A stretch of DNA of 53,106 bases from Pseudomonadota bacterium (GTDB taxonomy: Bacteria > Pseudomonadota > Alphaproteobacteria > Rhizobiales > Pleomorphomonadaceae). This document shows positions 10,544 through 19,364 of the stretch, piece after piece. The stretch is taken from assembly GCA_018262575.1 (NCBI GenBank), contig JAGSYU010000004.1, positions 1-53,106 of the forward strand, in the 5' to 3' direction. The stretch's first letter is position 1, and the number at the start of each line of letters is the position of its first letter. The translations under genes and the position numbers were made by a program. The notes beneath the pieces are model-generated. The model was not told the origin of the DNA and did no database searches. It saw only the letters and a program-made list of their open reading frames with translations.

Positions 10544-10912
10544 TCAACCGGCCAAGGCGGTGTCATAGGCGGTCTGCGCGGCGATGACGGCGTCCATGTT
10601 GCGCTCGGCCCAATGGGCAAAAGCGGCCACCGTGTCCGTCAACGTCCGACCGAGCGGCGTCAGCGCATAGTCAACGCTGACTGGAACGGTCGGGCGCACC
10701 GTGCGTTCAACTAGGCCGTCGCGCTCCAGCCGCTTCAGCGTCTGCGACAGGACTTTCTGCGACAGGCCCCGGATGTCGCGCCGAAGTTGGTTGAAGCGGA
10801 CCGGCCCCGCGTCCAGCCGGTCGAGCAATAACAGCGACCACTTGTCGGCAAGGCGATCAAGTACCAGCCGAGTCGGGCAGCGGTCGTCGAAGACGTCGTA
10901 AGGGCGGTCCAT
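10544..10912 (-). CDS. HxlR family winged-helix transcriptional regulator
   Basis: A 122-residue dimeric winged-helix repressor. The family pattern is clear: an N-terminal cysteine (DDRCPTRLVLDRLADKWSLL, Cys12), RFNQLRRDIRGLSQKVLSQTLKRLERDGLVERT as helix-turn-helix and wing, then VDYALTPLGRTL. In HypR, YodB and QorR the equivalent cysteine senses electrophiles or oxidants; that this one does is inference. It is divergent from an NmrA-like oxidoreductase, as QorR is from qorA, and palindromes in the shared region are candidate operators. Confidence 0.93.
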   Translation of the reverse strand: MDRPYDVFDDRCPTRLVLDRLADKWSLLLLDRLDAGPVRFNQLRRDIRGLSQKVLSQTLKRLERDGLVERTVRPTVPVSVDYALTPLGRTLTDTVAAFAHWAERNMDAVIAAQTAYDTALAG

Positions 10913-10928
10913 GCAGGTCCTTTCGGGT

Positions 10929-10946
10929 GGTTTCCTGGACGAAACC
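10929..10946. promoter_or_regulatory. Palindromic candidate operator 1 (HxlR/oxidoreductase intergenic)
   Basis: GGTTTC-N6-GAAACC is a perfect inverted repeat 17 bases upstream of the hxlR-type start. It overlaps a second repeat, CCTGG-N6-CCAGG (10934-10949). Its position fits autoregulation. Confidence 0.45.
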
Positions 10947-11003
10947 AGGTCCCTGGAAGGTGCCTTCTTCTCAGGGTTTCGCGAATTGACTATGTTCCGA
11001 GTC

Positions 11004-11016
11004 GAAACAAAGTTTC
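11004..11016. promoter_or_regulatory. Palindromic candidate operator 2, with a nearby -35-like TTGACT
   Basis: GAAACAAAGTTTC is a perfect inverted repeat (GAAAC / GTTTC) whose half-sites equal those of candidate operator 1. It begins 13 bases after a TTGACT (10986-10991), so a bound repressor would cover the promoter of the oxidoreductase at 11041. Confidence 0.5.
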
Positions 11017-11040
11017 CGATAGATACTAGGGAGTTTCGAT

Positions 11041-11883
11041 ATGACTGGCAAGATTCTGGTTCTCGGCGCCACCGGCAACGTGGGGCGCCCGCTCGTTCGG
11101 GCTCTGGTCGCCAAGGGCGAAGCGGTTCGGGCGGCGTCGCGTGACGGCAAGCCGGTGGAAGGTGCCGACGGCGTCGTCTTCAACATCCTCGACCCCATGA
11201 CCTTCCCGGCGGCCTTTGACGGCGTCGACCGCGCCTTCGTCATGATGCCCGGCGGCTACACTGAGGCAAAGGCATTGTTGCCGCCGGTCATCGAGGCGGC
11301 CGCCTCGCGCGGCGTGAAGGTGGTGTTCCAGTCGGTGCTTGGCGTCGATGCCGATGAGTCCATCCCCTACCGGCAGGTCGAAATCGCGCTTGAGAAATCC
11401 GGCACGCCCTATGTCATCCTGCGTCCCAACTGGTTCACCGACAACTTCATCAACTACTGGAAGCCCGGCATCGATGCGGCAGGCGTCATCGCCGTGCCGG
11501 CCGCCGACGGCAAGTCGAGCTTCATCGATGTGCGCGACATCGCCGACAGCGCCGCTGCTGCCCTGACGACGGATCGCTTCGATGGCAAGGCGTTCAATCT
11601 CACTGGCCCCCAAGCGCTTGGCTATGCCGAGGCCGCCGCGCTGATCTCCGAGGCGATTGGCAAGCCGGTGGCCTATCAGGCGATCGACGACGACGCCTTC
11701 GTCGACAACCTTGTCGGTGCCGGCGTGCCGGAAGTCTATGCCCGCTTCCTCGCCTCGATCTTCTACCCGGTACGGCAGGGCTGGACGGCCGTCGTCACCG
11801 CCGACGTGCCGACGCTGACCGGCCATCCGGCCCGGACCGTCGCCGCCTGGGTGAAGGACAACGCCGCAACCCTCAAGGGCTGA
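11041..11883 (+). CDS. NmrA-like NAD(P)-binding oxidoreductase (atypical SDR, QorB-like)
   Basis: A 280-residue Rossmann-fold protein beginning ILVLGATGNVGRPLVRAL, the GxxGxxG dinucleotide motif of NmrA/HSCARG atypical short-chain dehydrogenases. AFVMMPGGY, VVFQSVLGVDAD, LRPNWFTDNF and SFIDVRDIAD are further family blocks; the usual YxxxK catalytic pair is not evident, as in many NmrA members. Likely roles are quinone or aldehyde reduction, or redox sensing. Divergence from an HxlR regulator supports the quinone-reductase reading. No terminator hairpin separates it from the convergent hydrolase gene. Confidence 0.88.
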   Translation: MTGKILVLGATGNVGRPLVRALVAKGEAVRAASRDGKPVEGADGVVFNILDPMTFPAAFDGVDRAFVMMPGGYTEAKALLPPVIEAAASRGVKVVFQSVLGVDADESIPYRQVEIALEKSGTPYVILRPNWFTDNFINYWKPGIDAAGVIAVPAADGKSSFIDVRDIADSAAAALTTDRFDGKAFNLTGPQALGYAEAAALISEAIGKPVAYQAIDDDAFVDNLVGAGVPEVYARFLASIFYPVRQGWTAVVTADVPTLTGHPARTVAAWVKDNAATLKG

Positions 11884-11910
11884 GGCCAACACAATCGCAG
11901 CGGCAAGGCT

Positions 11911-12783
11911 TCAGAGCCCGGCCGCTGCGAGCGCCTTGAGATTGGCGCGATGCACGGCCTCATAGGGCGGGAAATAGCCGATGCGGCCGGCCGCCACGTC
12001 ATCGGCGACGAAGGCCGCGAGCGGCACGCCGTCGCGTCCCTCGCCGACAAGGAGCCGCTGGAGATAGGCACGGTTGGCGGCGATGAGGCCGATGTCGTAG
12101 CCACCGGCGGCGATCCGGTCGGGGGCGCCGTGGGCCGGCAGGATGCGCTCGACGGGGAGGTCGGCGAGCCGAGCAAGTTCGACGATGTGCGTCGCCGTAT
12201 GCTCGGGCTCGGAAATGTAGGTGATGGTATCCTCGGCGACATCGCCGGCAAGCAGCACGCCGGCCTCGGGCAGCCACAGTACGACGCCGTCGGCGCTGTG
12301 GATGGCAAAGTGCATCGCCTCGACCGACCGGCCGCCGACGGTGAATACTCTTCCGTCGTCAATGGTGTCGGTCGGCAGCACCAGCGGCCGGATCGGCGGG
12401 GCGCCGCTTTCGAGCTTGTCACGATTGGCAATGAGCGCGTCGTGCGTCAGACGATGGGCGAGGATCGGTCCATCGGCAAAGACCGCGTTGCCGGCGACGT
12501 GATCGTCGTGCCAGTGGCTGAGCACCAGCGTGAAGCGAACGACGCCGAGCCCTTCAAGGTGGCGCCGAACGGCGCGGGCATGGTCCAGCGAGATGTGGCT
12601 GTCGAAGACGATCGCCTCGCCGTCCCCGACGATGGCATAGGAGGCGATGCCGAGGGTGTAGGCGCCATCATCGAGCCAGTTTTCGGCCGCCGCGTGCAGG
12701 CGCACGCCCGGCACGCGCCCGTCGTAATAGGCGAACACACCCGGCGCCGGTTCCAGGATGCGCAGGCTGTGCGTGTCGGTCAC
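11911..12783 (-). CDS. MBL fold metallo-hydrolase
   Basis: A 290-residue metallo-beta-lactamase-fold hydrolase with the metal motif LVLSHWHDDHVAGNAVF (HxHxDH, about residues 99-104), an IVFDSHISLDHARAV strand before it, and LPEAGVLLAGDVAEDTI with the bridging Asp and LPAHGAPD with the last His. No signal peptide is visible. The substrate is not recognised. The start is GTG at 12783, overlapping the stop of the upstream zincin gene as GTGA, which implies translational coupling. A longer ATG start at 12900 would lie inside that gene. Confidence 0.88.
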   Translation of the reverse strand: MTDTHSLRILEPAPGVFAYYDGRVPGVRLHAAAENWLDDGAYTLGIASYAIVGDGEAIVFDSHISLDHARAVRRHLEGLGVVRFTLVLSHWHDDHVAGNAVFADGPILAHRLTHDALIANRDKLESGAPPIRPLVLPTDTIDDGRVFTVGGRSVEAMHFAIHSADGVVLWLPEAGVLLAGDVAEDTITYISEPEHTATHIVELARLADLPVERILPAHGAPDRIAAGGYDIGLIAANRAYLQRLLVGEGRDGVPLAAFVADDVAAGRIGYFPPYEAVHRANLKALAAAGL

Positions 12784-13211
12784 GGCTCGTTGTCCTCGAT
12801 GCCATACATGTCGTCGTCGCTGAGGCCGAAATGGTGGCCGATCTCGTGGACGAGCACGTGGGAGATGATGTCGCCCAGCGTTTCCTCGTGCTCCGCCCAA
12901 TAGTCGAGGATGGGGCGACGATACAGCCAGACGCGGTTGGGAAAACGGCCGGTTTCCGGCACGGCGGCGTCGTGGGCAAGGCCGGTGCCGGAGAACAGGC
13001 CGAGGATGTCGAAGTCGCTCTCGAGCTCCATCTCCTTCACGACATCCTCGTCGGGAAAGTCGGCGACACGAATCTCGATCTCGCCGGTCAGCGCCCGAAA
13101 ATCAGCCGGCAGGGCGGCATAGGCGTCGGCTGCTATCGCCTCGAAGTCATCAAGCTCCGGCGCTTTCAGGTTTTTCCAGTCGAATTTTGCGCCGCCGCCG
13201 AAGAATTTCAT
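12780..13211 (-). CDS. Metallopeptidase family protein (zincin-like, possible minimal zincin family)
   Basis: A 143-residue protein with the zincin motif VLVHEIGHHFGLSDDDM (HExxH with a third ligand, about residues 123-139) at its C-terminal end. RVADFPDEDV and FPNRVWLYRRPILDYW match the small proteobacterial zincin family of about 120-150 residues. Function is unknown; a cytoplasmic peptidase is likely. Its stop overlaps the GTG start of the MBL hydrolase, so the two are probably made together. Confidence 0.87.
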   Translation of the reverse strand: MKFFGGGAKFDWKNLKAPELDDFEAIAADAYAALPADFRALTGEIEIRVADFPDEDVVKEMELESDFDILGLFSGTGLAHDAAVPETGRFPNRVWLYRRPILDYWAEHEETLGDIISHVLVHEIGHHFGLSDDDMYGIEDNEP

Positions 13212-13297
13212 GCCTGTCTCCCGCTTCGCCGATCCTTCTGTCAGGCTCCAGAAGTGTCGACGGCGGGAGGAGGCGTCAAGAGGGATGGCCGGAGTTC

Positions 13298-14425
13298 TCA
13301 GAACAGACTGAGCTGGACGCCGCCGTTGCCTGGCTTCAGGAACTTATCGGTGTCGAGCTTTACCTTGTGCTTGTTGAGGCCGAGGCGTTTGGCGGTCAGC
13401 TCGAAGCGGCGGCCGATCTGCCAGGCATAGGGGCCGGTGCCGCGCATTCGCTTGCCCCATTCGGCGTCGTAGTCCTTGCCGCCGCGCATCGACTTCAACA
13501 CGTTCATCACGTGCCGGTAGCGGTCGGGCAATTCGCGCAGCAGGAATTCGCGGAAGATTTCCGACACTTCCAGCGGCAGGCGCAGCAACACGTAACCGGC
13601 CTCGCGGGCGCCGAAGGTATGGGCCGCCTCAAGGATGCGCTCGATCTCGCTGTCGGTGACCGCCGGGATGATCGGCGCCATCATGACGCCGACCGGAATG
13701 CCGGCCTCCGTGAGCTTCTGGATGGTCTCGAGGCGCCGCTGCGGGCTTGAGGCGCGCGGCTCCATGGCGCGCGCAAGGCGGCGGTCGAGCGTGGTGATCG
13801 ATATCGCCACCTTGACGAGCCCCTGGGCGGCCATCGACTGGAGGATGTCGATGTCGCGCAGGACCAGCGCCGACTTGGTGATGATCAGCGCCGGATGTTG
13901 TGTCTTTGCCAGCACCTCCAGCACCCGTCGGGTGATCATCTGCTCCTTTTCGATCGGCTGATAGGCATCGGTAGCCGTACCGATGGCGATCACCTTGGGC
14001 TGGTAGGACGGCGCGCTGAGCTGGCGCTCCAGCACCTCGGCCGCGTTGGTCTTGGCGTAGAGCTTCGTTTCGAAGTCGAGGCCCGGCGACAAGCCGAGAT
14101 AGGCGTGGTTCGGCCGGGCGTAGCAGTAGACACAGCCGTGCTCGCAACCGCGATAGGGGTTGAGTGACCGGTCGAAGGCGATGTCCGGGCTCTCGTTGCG
14201 GGTGATCACCGAACGCGCCGGCTCGACCTGCACCGTCGTCCGGAACGCCGGCAACTCGTCGCTGTCGCCCCAGCCGTCGTCGAAGACGGTACGGGCATAG
14301 GCTTCAAAGCGACCCGACGGGTTGATGCCCGCGCCTCGGCCGCGCCGACGCCCAGCGGCAACCGCCGTGTCGGCGATCTCCGGTGCCGGGATGGGCTCGA
14401 TGAGAGGATGACAGGCGATGTTCAT
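13298..14425 (-). CDS. PA0069 family radical SAM protein (SplB-related)
   Basis: A 375-residue radical S-adenosylmethionine enzyme. The cluster motif is NPYRGCEHGCVYCYARP (CxxxCxxC, about residues 92-99), followed by FETKLYAKTNA and GTATDAYQPIEK, hallmarks of the PA0069/SplB-like group related to spore photoproduct lyase. The N-terminus has the typical RRRGRGAGINPSGRFE. The reaction is unknown in this non-sporulating lineage; DNA lesion repair is a reasonable idea. An exact SOS box overlaps the -35 of a promoter immediately upstream, which supports a DNA-damage role. It is flanked by no partner gene. Confidence 0.92.
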   Translation of the reverse strand: MNIACHPLIEPIPAPEIADTAVAAGRRRGRGAGINPSGRFEAYARTVFDDGWGDSDELPAFRTTVQVEPARSVITRNESPDIAFDRSLNPYRGCEHGCVYCYARPNHAYLGLSPGLDFETKLYAKTNAAEVLERQLSAPSYQPKVIAIGTATDAYQPIEKEQMITRRVLEVLAKTQHPALIITKSALVLRDIDILQSMAAQGLVKVAISITTLDRRLARAMEPRASSPQRRLETIQKLTEAGIPVGVMMAPIIPAVTDSEIERILEAAHTFGAREAGYVLLRLPLEVSEIFREFLLRELPDRYRHVMNVLKSMRGGKDYDAEWGKRMRGTGPYAWQIGRRFELTAKRLGLNKHKVKLDTDKFLKPGNGGVQLSLF

Positions 14426-14431
14426 GGTTTG

Positions 14432-14463
14432 ATCCTACGCGAGAACGAGAACAGGTCAAGAAC
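14432..14463 (-). promoter_or_regulatory. SOS box (14449-14463) overlapping a leaderless-type promoter
   Basis: GAACAGGTCAAGAAC at 14449-14463 matches GAAC-N7-GAAC at all eight fixed bases. On the minus strand the box contains TTGACC (14459-14454), a good -35. Sixteen bases later comes TAGGAT (14437-14432), an acceptable -10. The expected start point falls on or next to the A of the ATG at 14425, so the mRNA would be leaderless and LexA would cover the -35. A further GAAC lies at 14443. Confidence 0.75.
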
Positions 14464-14641
14464 ATTCTTGAGGCCATCCACCGGTGGATTGGCGTTAGAA
14501 AGGGCGCATCCGAAGCGCGGCTGCGGTGTCCGGCGCCGAGTTCAAGCCCTTGGATATGATTGAGTAAGGAAACCAAGACCGATTGCTTGTCCGCGTTCGG
14601 ACGGGCTCGCACTTCCGAGGGAAACCCGCTAGAACGAAAGT

Positions 14642-15343
14642 ATGATTTCGGTCGTCCTACCCACTGACAATAGCGAGGAAGCCCTCGTTCGTACGCTGTC
14701 GACGCTGGTCACCAGCGCCGCCGATGGCACGGTGCGCGAAGTGGTGGTGGTCGATGGTGGTTCGAAGGATCAGACGCGCCTCGTTGCCGAGGGCACCGGC
14801 TGCGACGTCATCTCCGGTGCTGGCGACGCGTGGGCGCGCTGCGCCATTGGGGCGGCCGCCGCTCAGCGCGGCGAATTTCTGATGTTCCTGCGGCCCGGTG
14901 TCCTGCTCGATCCCGGTTGGGCGAGCGATTTCCAGGCGGCGGTTGAGCGTCGCCTTCGGCACGGCGACAGCCGTATCGCGGCTGTCTTCCGTCTCGCCTC
15001 CGACGATGACACGCTTGGCGGAAGCTTGAGGCATTATCTGCGGCGCCTGTTCAACCGGTGCGCCGGTGTGACGCATCCCGACCAAGGCCTGATCATCTCC
15101 CGCGGCTACTTCCGCGAACTCGGCGGTTTCAGCCGACGCGACGGCTTGGCCGGCGTCGACCTCGTCCGTCGCGTCGGCCGTCGCCACCTCATTCGTCTCC
15201 GGGCGTCAGCCGTGCGGGTGATTGCCGACGGCCAGGGCGACACGGTCACCGGCGGCGGTGTCGCCGGCACGCTGGCCGCGCTGCTGCTTGCCGTCCGTTT
15301 GCCGGTCGGCATCGTCGCCGGGCTCACCGGCCGGCGGATCTGA
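14642..15343 (+). CDS. Glycosyltransferase family 2-like protein lacking a clear DxD motif
   Basis: A 233-residue protein with the GT-A nucleotide-sugar fold: MISVVLPTDNSEEALVRTL, VREVVVVDGGSKDQT and GAAAAQRGEFLMFLRPGVLLD. In active family 2 enzymes the segment after LxFL is an acidic DxD-type triplet binding Mn-UDP-sugar; here it is RPG, so catalysis is uncertain. A hydrophobic stretch near the C-terminus (GVAGTLAALLLAVRLPVGIVAGLTG, about residues 205-229, here given as two halves of one helix) may anchor it to the membrane. No polysaccharide genes are adjacent. GTs of about 230 residues with a C-terminal hydrophobic segment occur widely in alphaproteobacteria. Confidence 0.78.
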   Translation: MISVVLPTDNSEEALVRTLSTLVTSAADGTVREVVVVDGGSKDQTRLVAEGTGCDVISGAGDAWARCAIGAAAAQRGEFLMFLRPGVLLDPGWASDFQAAVERRLRHGDSRIAAVFRLASDDDTLGGSLRHYLRRLFNRCAGVTHPDQGLIISRGYFRELGGFSRRDGLAGVDLVRRVGRRHLIRLRASAVRVIADGQGDTVTGGGVAGTLAALLLAVRLPVGIVAGLTGRRI

Positions 15344-15450
15344 CAGTCTCGCCGAGAGTTGACTGGTCGGGGCGGCAGCGGCCGGCTAAAGAGGCGTCTG
15401 CAGAGCAGGAGCGCCGGTTGGAAGCGTTCCGCCAGCCGGAAGGAATGTCC

Positions 15451-15957
15451 ATGACCATCGAGCTCCACGCCCTTGCCGCACCGGTCTTCACGGCCCGCCT
15501 CAAGTCCCTCGTCCATCTCCTGAAGATCGGCGAGGCCGAGGGCGCGACGCGCGGCCTCTCGGAGGAGGCAGTGCTCGGTGCCCGGCTCTCTCCCGACATG
15601 TTCGACCTGAAGCGGCAGGTGCAAATCGCTACCGATCACGCCAAGGGCGCGATGGCCCGCCTCGCCGGGCTCGACATTCCCTCCTTCCCCGACACCGAGC
15701 AGACCTTCGCCGAACTTTATGCCCGCATCGACAGGGCACTCGCCTTCGTGGACTCGGTGCCGGCCAGCGCGGTCGACGGCCGCGAGGAGACGATCGTCAC
15801 GCTGAAACTCCGCCAGGAGACGATGGAACTCAGCGCGATCGACTATCTTCAGGGGTTCGCCATTCCGAACTTCTATTTCCACCTGACCACCGCCTACGAC
15901 ATCCTGCGCCACCTCGGCATGCCGGTCGGCAAGCGTGATTTCCTCTGGCGGGAGTGA
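15451..15957 (+). CDS. DUF1993 family protein
   Basis: A 168-residue predicted all-alpha cytoplasmic protein of the DUF1993 (DinB-like four-helix) group. Family blocks are ELHALAAPVFTARLKSLVHL, LSPDMFDLKRQVQIATDHAK, RLAG and NFYFHLTTAYDILRHLGMPVGKRDFLW near the C-terminus. Function is unknown. An ATG at 15445 is in frame; 15451 is preferred because AAGGA at 15440 is then at normal ribosome-binding distance. Confidence 0.9.
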   Translation: MTIELHALAAPVFTARLKSLVHLLKIGEAEGATRGLSEEAVLGARLSPDMFDLKRQVQIATDHAKGAMARLAGLDIPSFPDTEQTFAELYARIDRALAFVDSVPASAVDGREETIVTLKLRQETMELSAIDYLQGFAIPNFYFHLTTAYDILRHLGMPVGKRDFLWRE

Positions 15958-15999
15958 GCGCGGTCGCGGCGGTGGCGTTCACCCCGCATTATCTCATGG

Positions 16000-16014
16000 T
16001 TAACAAACCATTGA
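16000..16014. promoter_or_regulatory. CtrA-like box upstream of ccrM (one mismatch)
   Basis: TTAACAAACCATTGA fits the CtrA full site TTAA-N7-TTAA with one mismatch. The opposite strand also holds TTAACCAT (15996-16003), the classical CtrA half-site. It lies 137 bases before the ccrM start. Confidence 0.5.
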
Positions 16015-16043
16015 AATAATTAATCAATGACGAGTTCCATCGC

Positions 16044-16058
16044 TTAACTTCGAATTTA
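16044..16058. promoter_or_regulatory. Second CtrA-like box upstream of ccrM (one mismatch)
   Basis: TTAACTTCGAATTTA fits TTAA-N7-TTAA with one mismatch, 79 bases before the ccrM ATG. This is a plausible distance for a site overlapping a CtrA-activated -35. It is the better placed of the two boxes. Confidence 0.55.
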
Positions 16059-17291
<1,233 letters not shown>

Positions 17292-17321
17292 GGCAACGGC
17301 TCCATCCGGGCACAAAAAGAA

Positions 17322-17355
17322 GGCTCTCCGAACCGATCGGAGAGCCATTTCTTTT
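17322..17355 (+). terminator. Rho-independent terminator after ccrM
   Basis: A perfect 10-bp stem GGCTCTCCGA / TCGGAGAGCC with a 5-base loop is followed by ATTTCTTTT. The A-rich stretch before it would allow function on the other strand too. Confidence 0.92.
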
Positions 17356-17549
17356 GCGGATCCTGGGCGCTCAGTTGTCAAACCCCGTGCCATTCGGCTC
17401 CGGGTTGTTCCGCCTTCAAAATCACTATCGTCAGACCGTTGCGCTCCGAATTAGCCCAACCCGGTGCCGGTCGATCAAATGACTATCGAGCAACGCCCCA
17501 ATATGGAAAATTATCGCACCAACGCCGTTAACTAACAAGAAAGATTTGA

Positions 17550-17565
17550 TGCGACTATGGTCGCA
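17550..17565 (-). terminator. Small hairpin after mutY
   Basis: Read leftward, TGCGAC / GTCGCA with a CATA tetraloop is followed by a T-rich run. It begins 20 bases after the mutY stop. The stretch 17366-17549 shows no gene. Confidence 0.5.
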
Positions 17566-17584
17566 GGATGGCGGAATTCTGCGG

Positions 17585-18718
17585 TCAAAGACCGCCCATC
17601 TCCGGTAGGGAGCCGTTCCGAACGCGCCGACTTCGCCGTGCCGGTCGCCCCGTCGCCGCCTCCACCACCTTGCGCATGACGGTCGGCAAGGCTTCGCCCG
17701 CCACGGCAGCGCCATCCAGCCAGAAACAGTCACCGGGCGGCGGCAAGTCGCCGACTTCGGCAGTCCTTACCGATAGTACCAGGTGGAAATGGGTAAAGGT
17801 GTGTTCGATCTCGCCAGCATCCTTCCAGGCGAGAGAAAACGGCGGAGCGGCCTCCGGCCTCGCACCCTCCAGCCAGTCACCGCCGGGTACCTCCAGCATA
17901 CCGCCGAGCAGACCCTTGTCGGGGCGGCGGCGGACCAGGAGTGCGCCATCATGCCGGCGGGCGACAAAGGCGACGCCGCGGCGCGTCGGTCGTTCCGCCT
18001 TCACCCGCCGTCGCGGCAAGGTTTCTGCATCGCCGCGCCGACGGGCCTGACAGGAGGCCGACCATGGGCAGAGCGCGCAGGCTGGACGCTTCGGCGTGCA
18101 GAGGGTGGCGCCGAGGTCCATCATCGCCTGTGCGAAATCGCCTGGGCGATTCTCCGGCGTCAGGGTTGCAGCCAGCCGGCGGATGTCTGGCTTGACGTCC
18201 GGCAGCGGTGTATCCAGCGCGAAGAGGCGGGCAACAACCCGCTCGACGTTGCCGTCGACAACGGTGGCCGACACGTCGAAGGCGATGGCGGCGATGGCGG
18301 CCGCCGTGTAGGGACCGATGCCGGGCAGCGCGGCAAGACCCTCGACCGTGTCGGGAAAGCGACCACCGTGGTCGCGCGCCACCGCTTCGGCACAGGCCTT
18401 GAGATTGCGGGCCCGCGAGTAATAGCCGAGGCCGGCCCAGGCGGCCATCACGTCATCGCGCGGCGCGGCGGCAAGCGCCGGCAACGTCGGCCAACGGTCG
18501 AGAAAATCAAGAAAGTAGCCCTTGACGGCGGTCACCGTCGTTTGCTGCAGCATGACCTCGGACAGCCAGACGCGATAGGGGTCGGGCAGCACGCCGAGCG
18601 CTCGATCTTCGGGGGACACCCTCCAGGGCAGACGGCGGGCATGGACGTCGTACCAGTCGAGAAGGGCGGTGGCGGACGGCACCGGCATGTGGGATAACCT
18701 CGGCTGGAATAGGGACAC
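17585..18718 (-). CDS. mutY: A/G-specific adenine glycosylase
   Basis: A 377-residue base-excision repair glycosylase that removes adenine opposite 8-oxoguanine. Visible are the catalytic-Glu segment WLSEVMLQQTTV (Glu near 54), the helix-hairpin-helix LPGIGPYTAAAIAAIAF, the catalytic Asp in VVDGNVERV, and the 4Fe-4S ligands CTPKRPACALCPWSASC (C-x6-C-x2-C-x5-C). The C-terminal MutT-like domain (LLVRRRPDKGLLGGMLEVPG, HTFTHFHL) reads the oxidised guanine. The likely start is GTG at 18718 with AAGGA at good spacing; an ATG 10 codons later (18688) is an alternative. It is divergent from the DUF721 gene. Confidence 0.97.
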   Translation of the reverse strand: MSLFQPRLSHMPVPSATALLDWYDVHARRLPWRVSPEDRALGVLPDPYRVWLSEVMLQQTTVTAVKGYFLDFLDRWPTLPALAAAPRDDVMAAWAGLGYYSRARNLKACAEAVARDHGGRFPDTVEGLAALPGIGPYTAAAIAAIAFDVSATVVDGNVERVVARLFALDTPLPDVKPDIRRLAATLTPENRPGDFAQAMMDLGATLCTPKRPACALCPWSASCQARRRGDAETLPRRRVKAERPTRRGVAFVARRHDGALLVRRRPDKGLLGGMLEVPGGDWLEGARPEAAPPFSLAWKDAGEIEHTFTHFHLVLSVRTAEVGDLPPPGDCFWLDGAAVAGEALPTVMRKVVEAATGRPARRSRRVRNGSLPEMGGL

Positions 18719-18735
18719 TGGAGGTTCCTTAGCAG

Positions 18736-19263
18736 ATGGCGCGCCTGAAAAAACCGGCTTTTGTCTACAAGGGTGTGCGGCCGCTTGCCGACATCATCGC
18801 CGCGCCGCTGTCCGCCGCTTGCCGCAAACGTGGCTTCGCCACGCTTGACCTTGTCGCCCATTGGCCGGACATCGTCGGTCCCGCCTATGCCGAGACGACG
18901 GCTCCCGACCAGCTTTCCTGGCCGCGCCGGCCGAAAGGATTGATCGGCGAGGAAGAGCACGAGCCGGCCGTCCTCACCGTGCGGTGCTCGGGTGCGGCAG
19001 CCATGCGCCTGACCCTCGAGGCGCCGCAGGTGATCGAGCGCATCAATACCTTTTTCGGCTATCGCGTCGTTGGTCGCCTGAGGCCGCTGCAACTGCCGCC
19101 GGTCAGAATAGGCCCACGGCCGCGGCCGCGGCCGGTGCCGCTTTCACCCGAGGCGGAAGCGAAAGTGGTGACGCTTGCTTCGGGCATCGCTGACGATGGC
19201 CTGAAGGCGGCGGTGGAGCGGTTGGGGCGGGCGATCAGCGGCGACACACGCCGCCGCCACTGA
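18736..19263 (+). CDS. DUF721 (DciA-like) domain protein
   Basis: A 175-residue protein. PLADIIAAPLSAACRKRGFATLDLV and HWPDIVGPAYAETTAPDQLSWPR match the N-terminal fold of DUF721/DciA proteins, and AVLTVRCSGAAAMRLTLEAPQVIERINTFFGYRVVGRLR is the alpha-beta core. DciA loads the replicative helicase DnaB in bacteria lacking DnaC; whether this shorter alphaproteobacterial member does so is inference. It starts 17 bases from mutY, which is divergent, and precedes the DsbA-like and smc genes, an arrangement I recognise from other rhizobia. Confidence 0.85.
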   Translation: MARLKKPAFVYKGVRPLADIIAAPLSAACRKRGFATLDLVAHWPDIVGPAYAETTAPDQLSWPRRPKGLIGEEEHEPAVLTVRCSGAAAMRLTLEAPQVIERINTFFGYRVVGRLRPLQLPPVRIGPRPRPRPVPLSPEAEAKVVTLASGIADDGLKAAVERLGRAISGDTRRRH

Positions 19264-19364
19264 GCAGGCTGAAAAACATACATCCTCTTCCCAATGACGT
19301 GCCCTTGCCATAATTTGCCGCCAATGACGGACCCGGTAGGGCCGGTTATCCGAAAGGGAACGAC

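Noticed and set aside
17431-17733. A 100-codon minus-strand frame extending beyond mutY
   Set aside because: It is out of frame with mutY, most of it overlaps the mutY C-terminus, and it has no family features or start signal.
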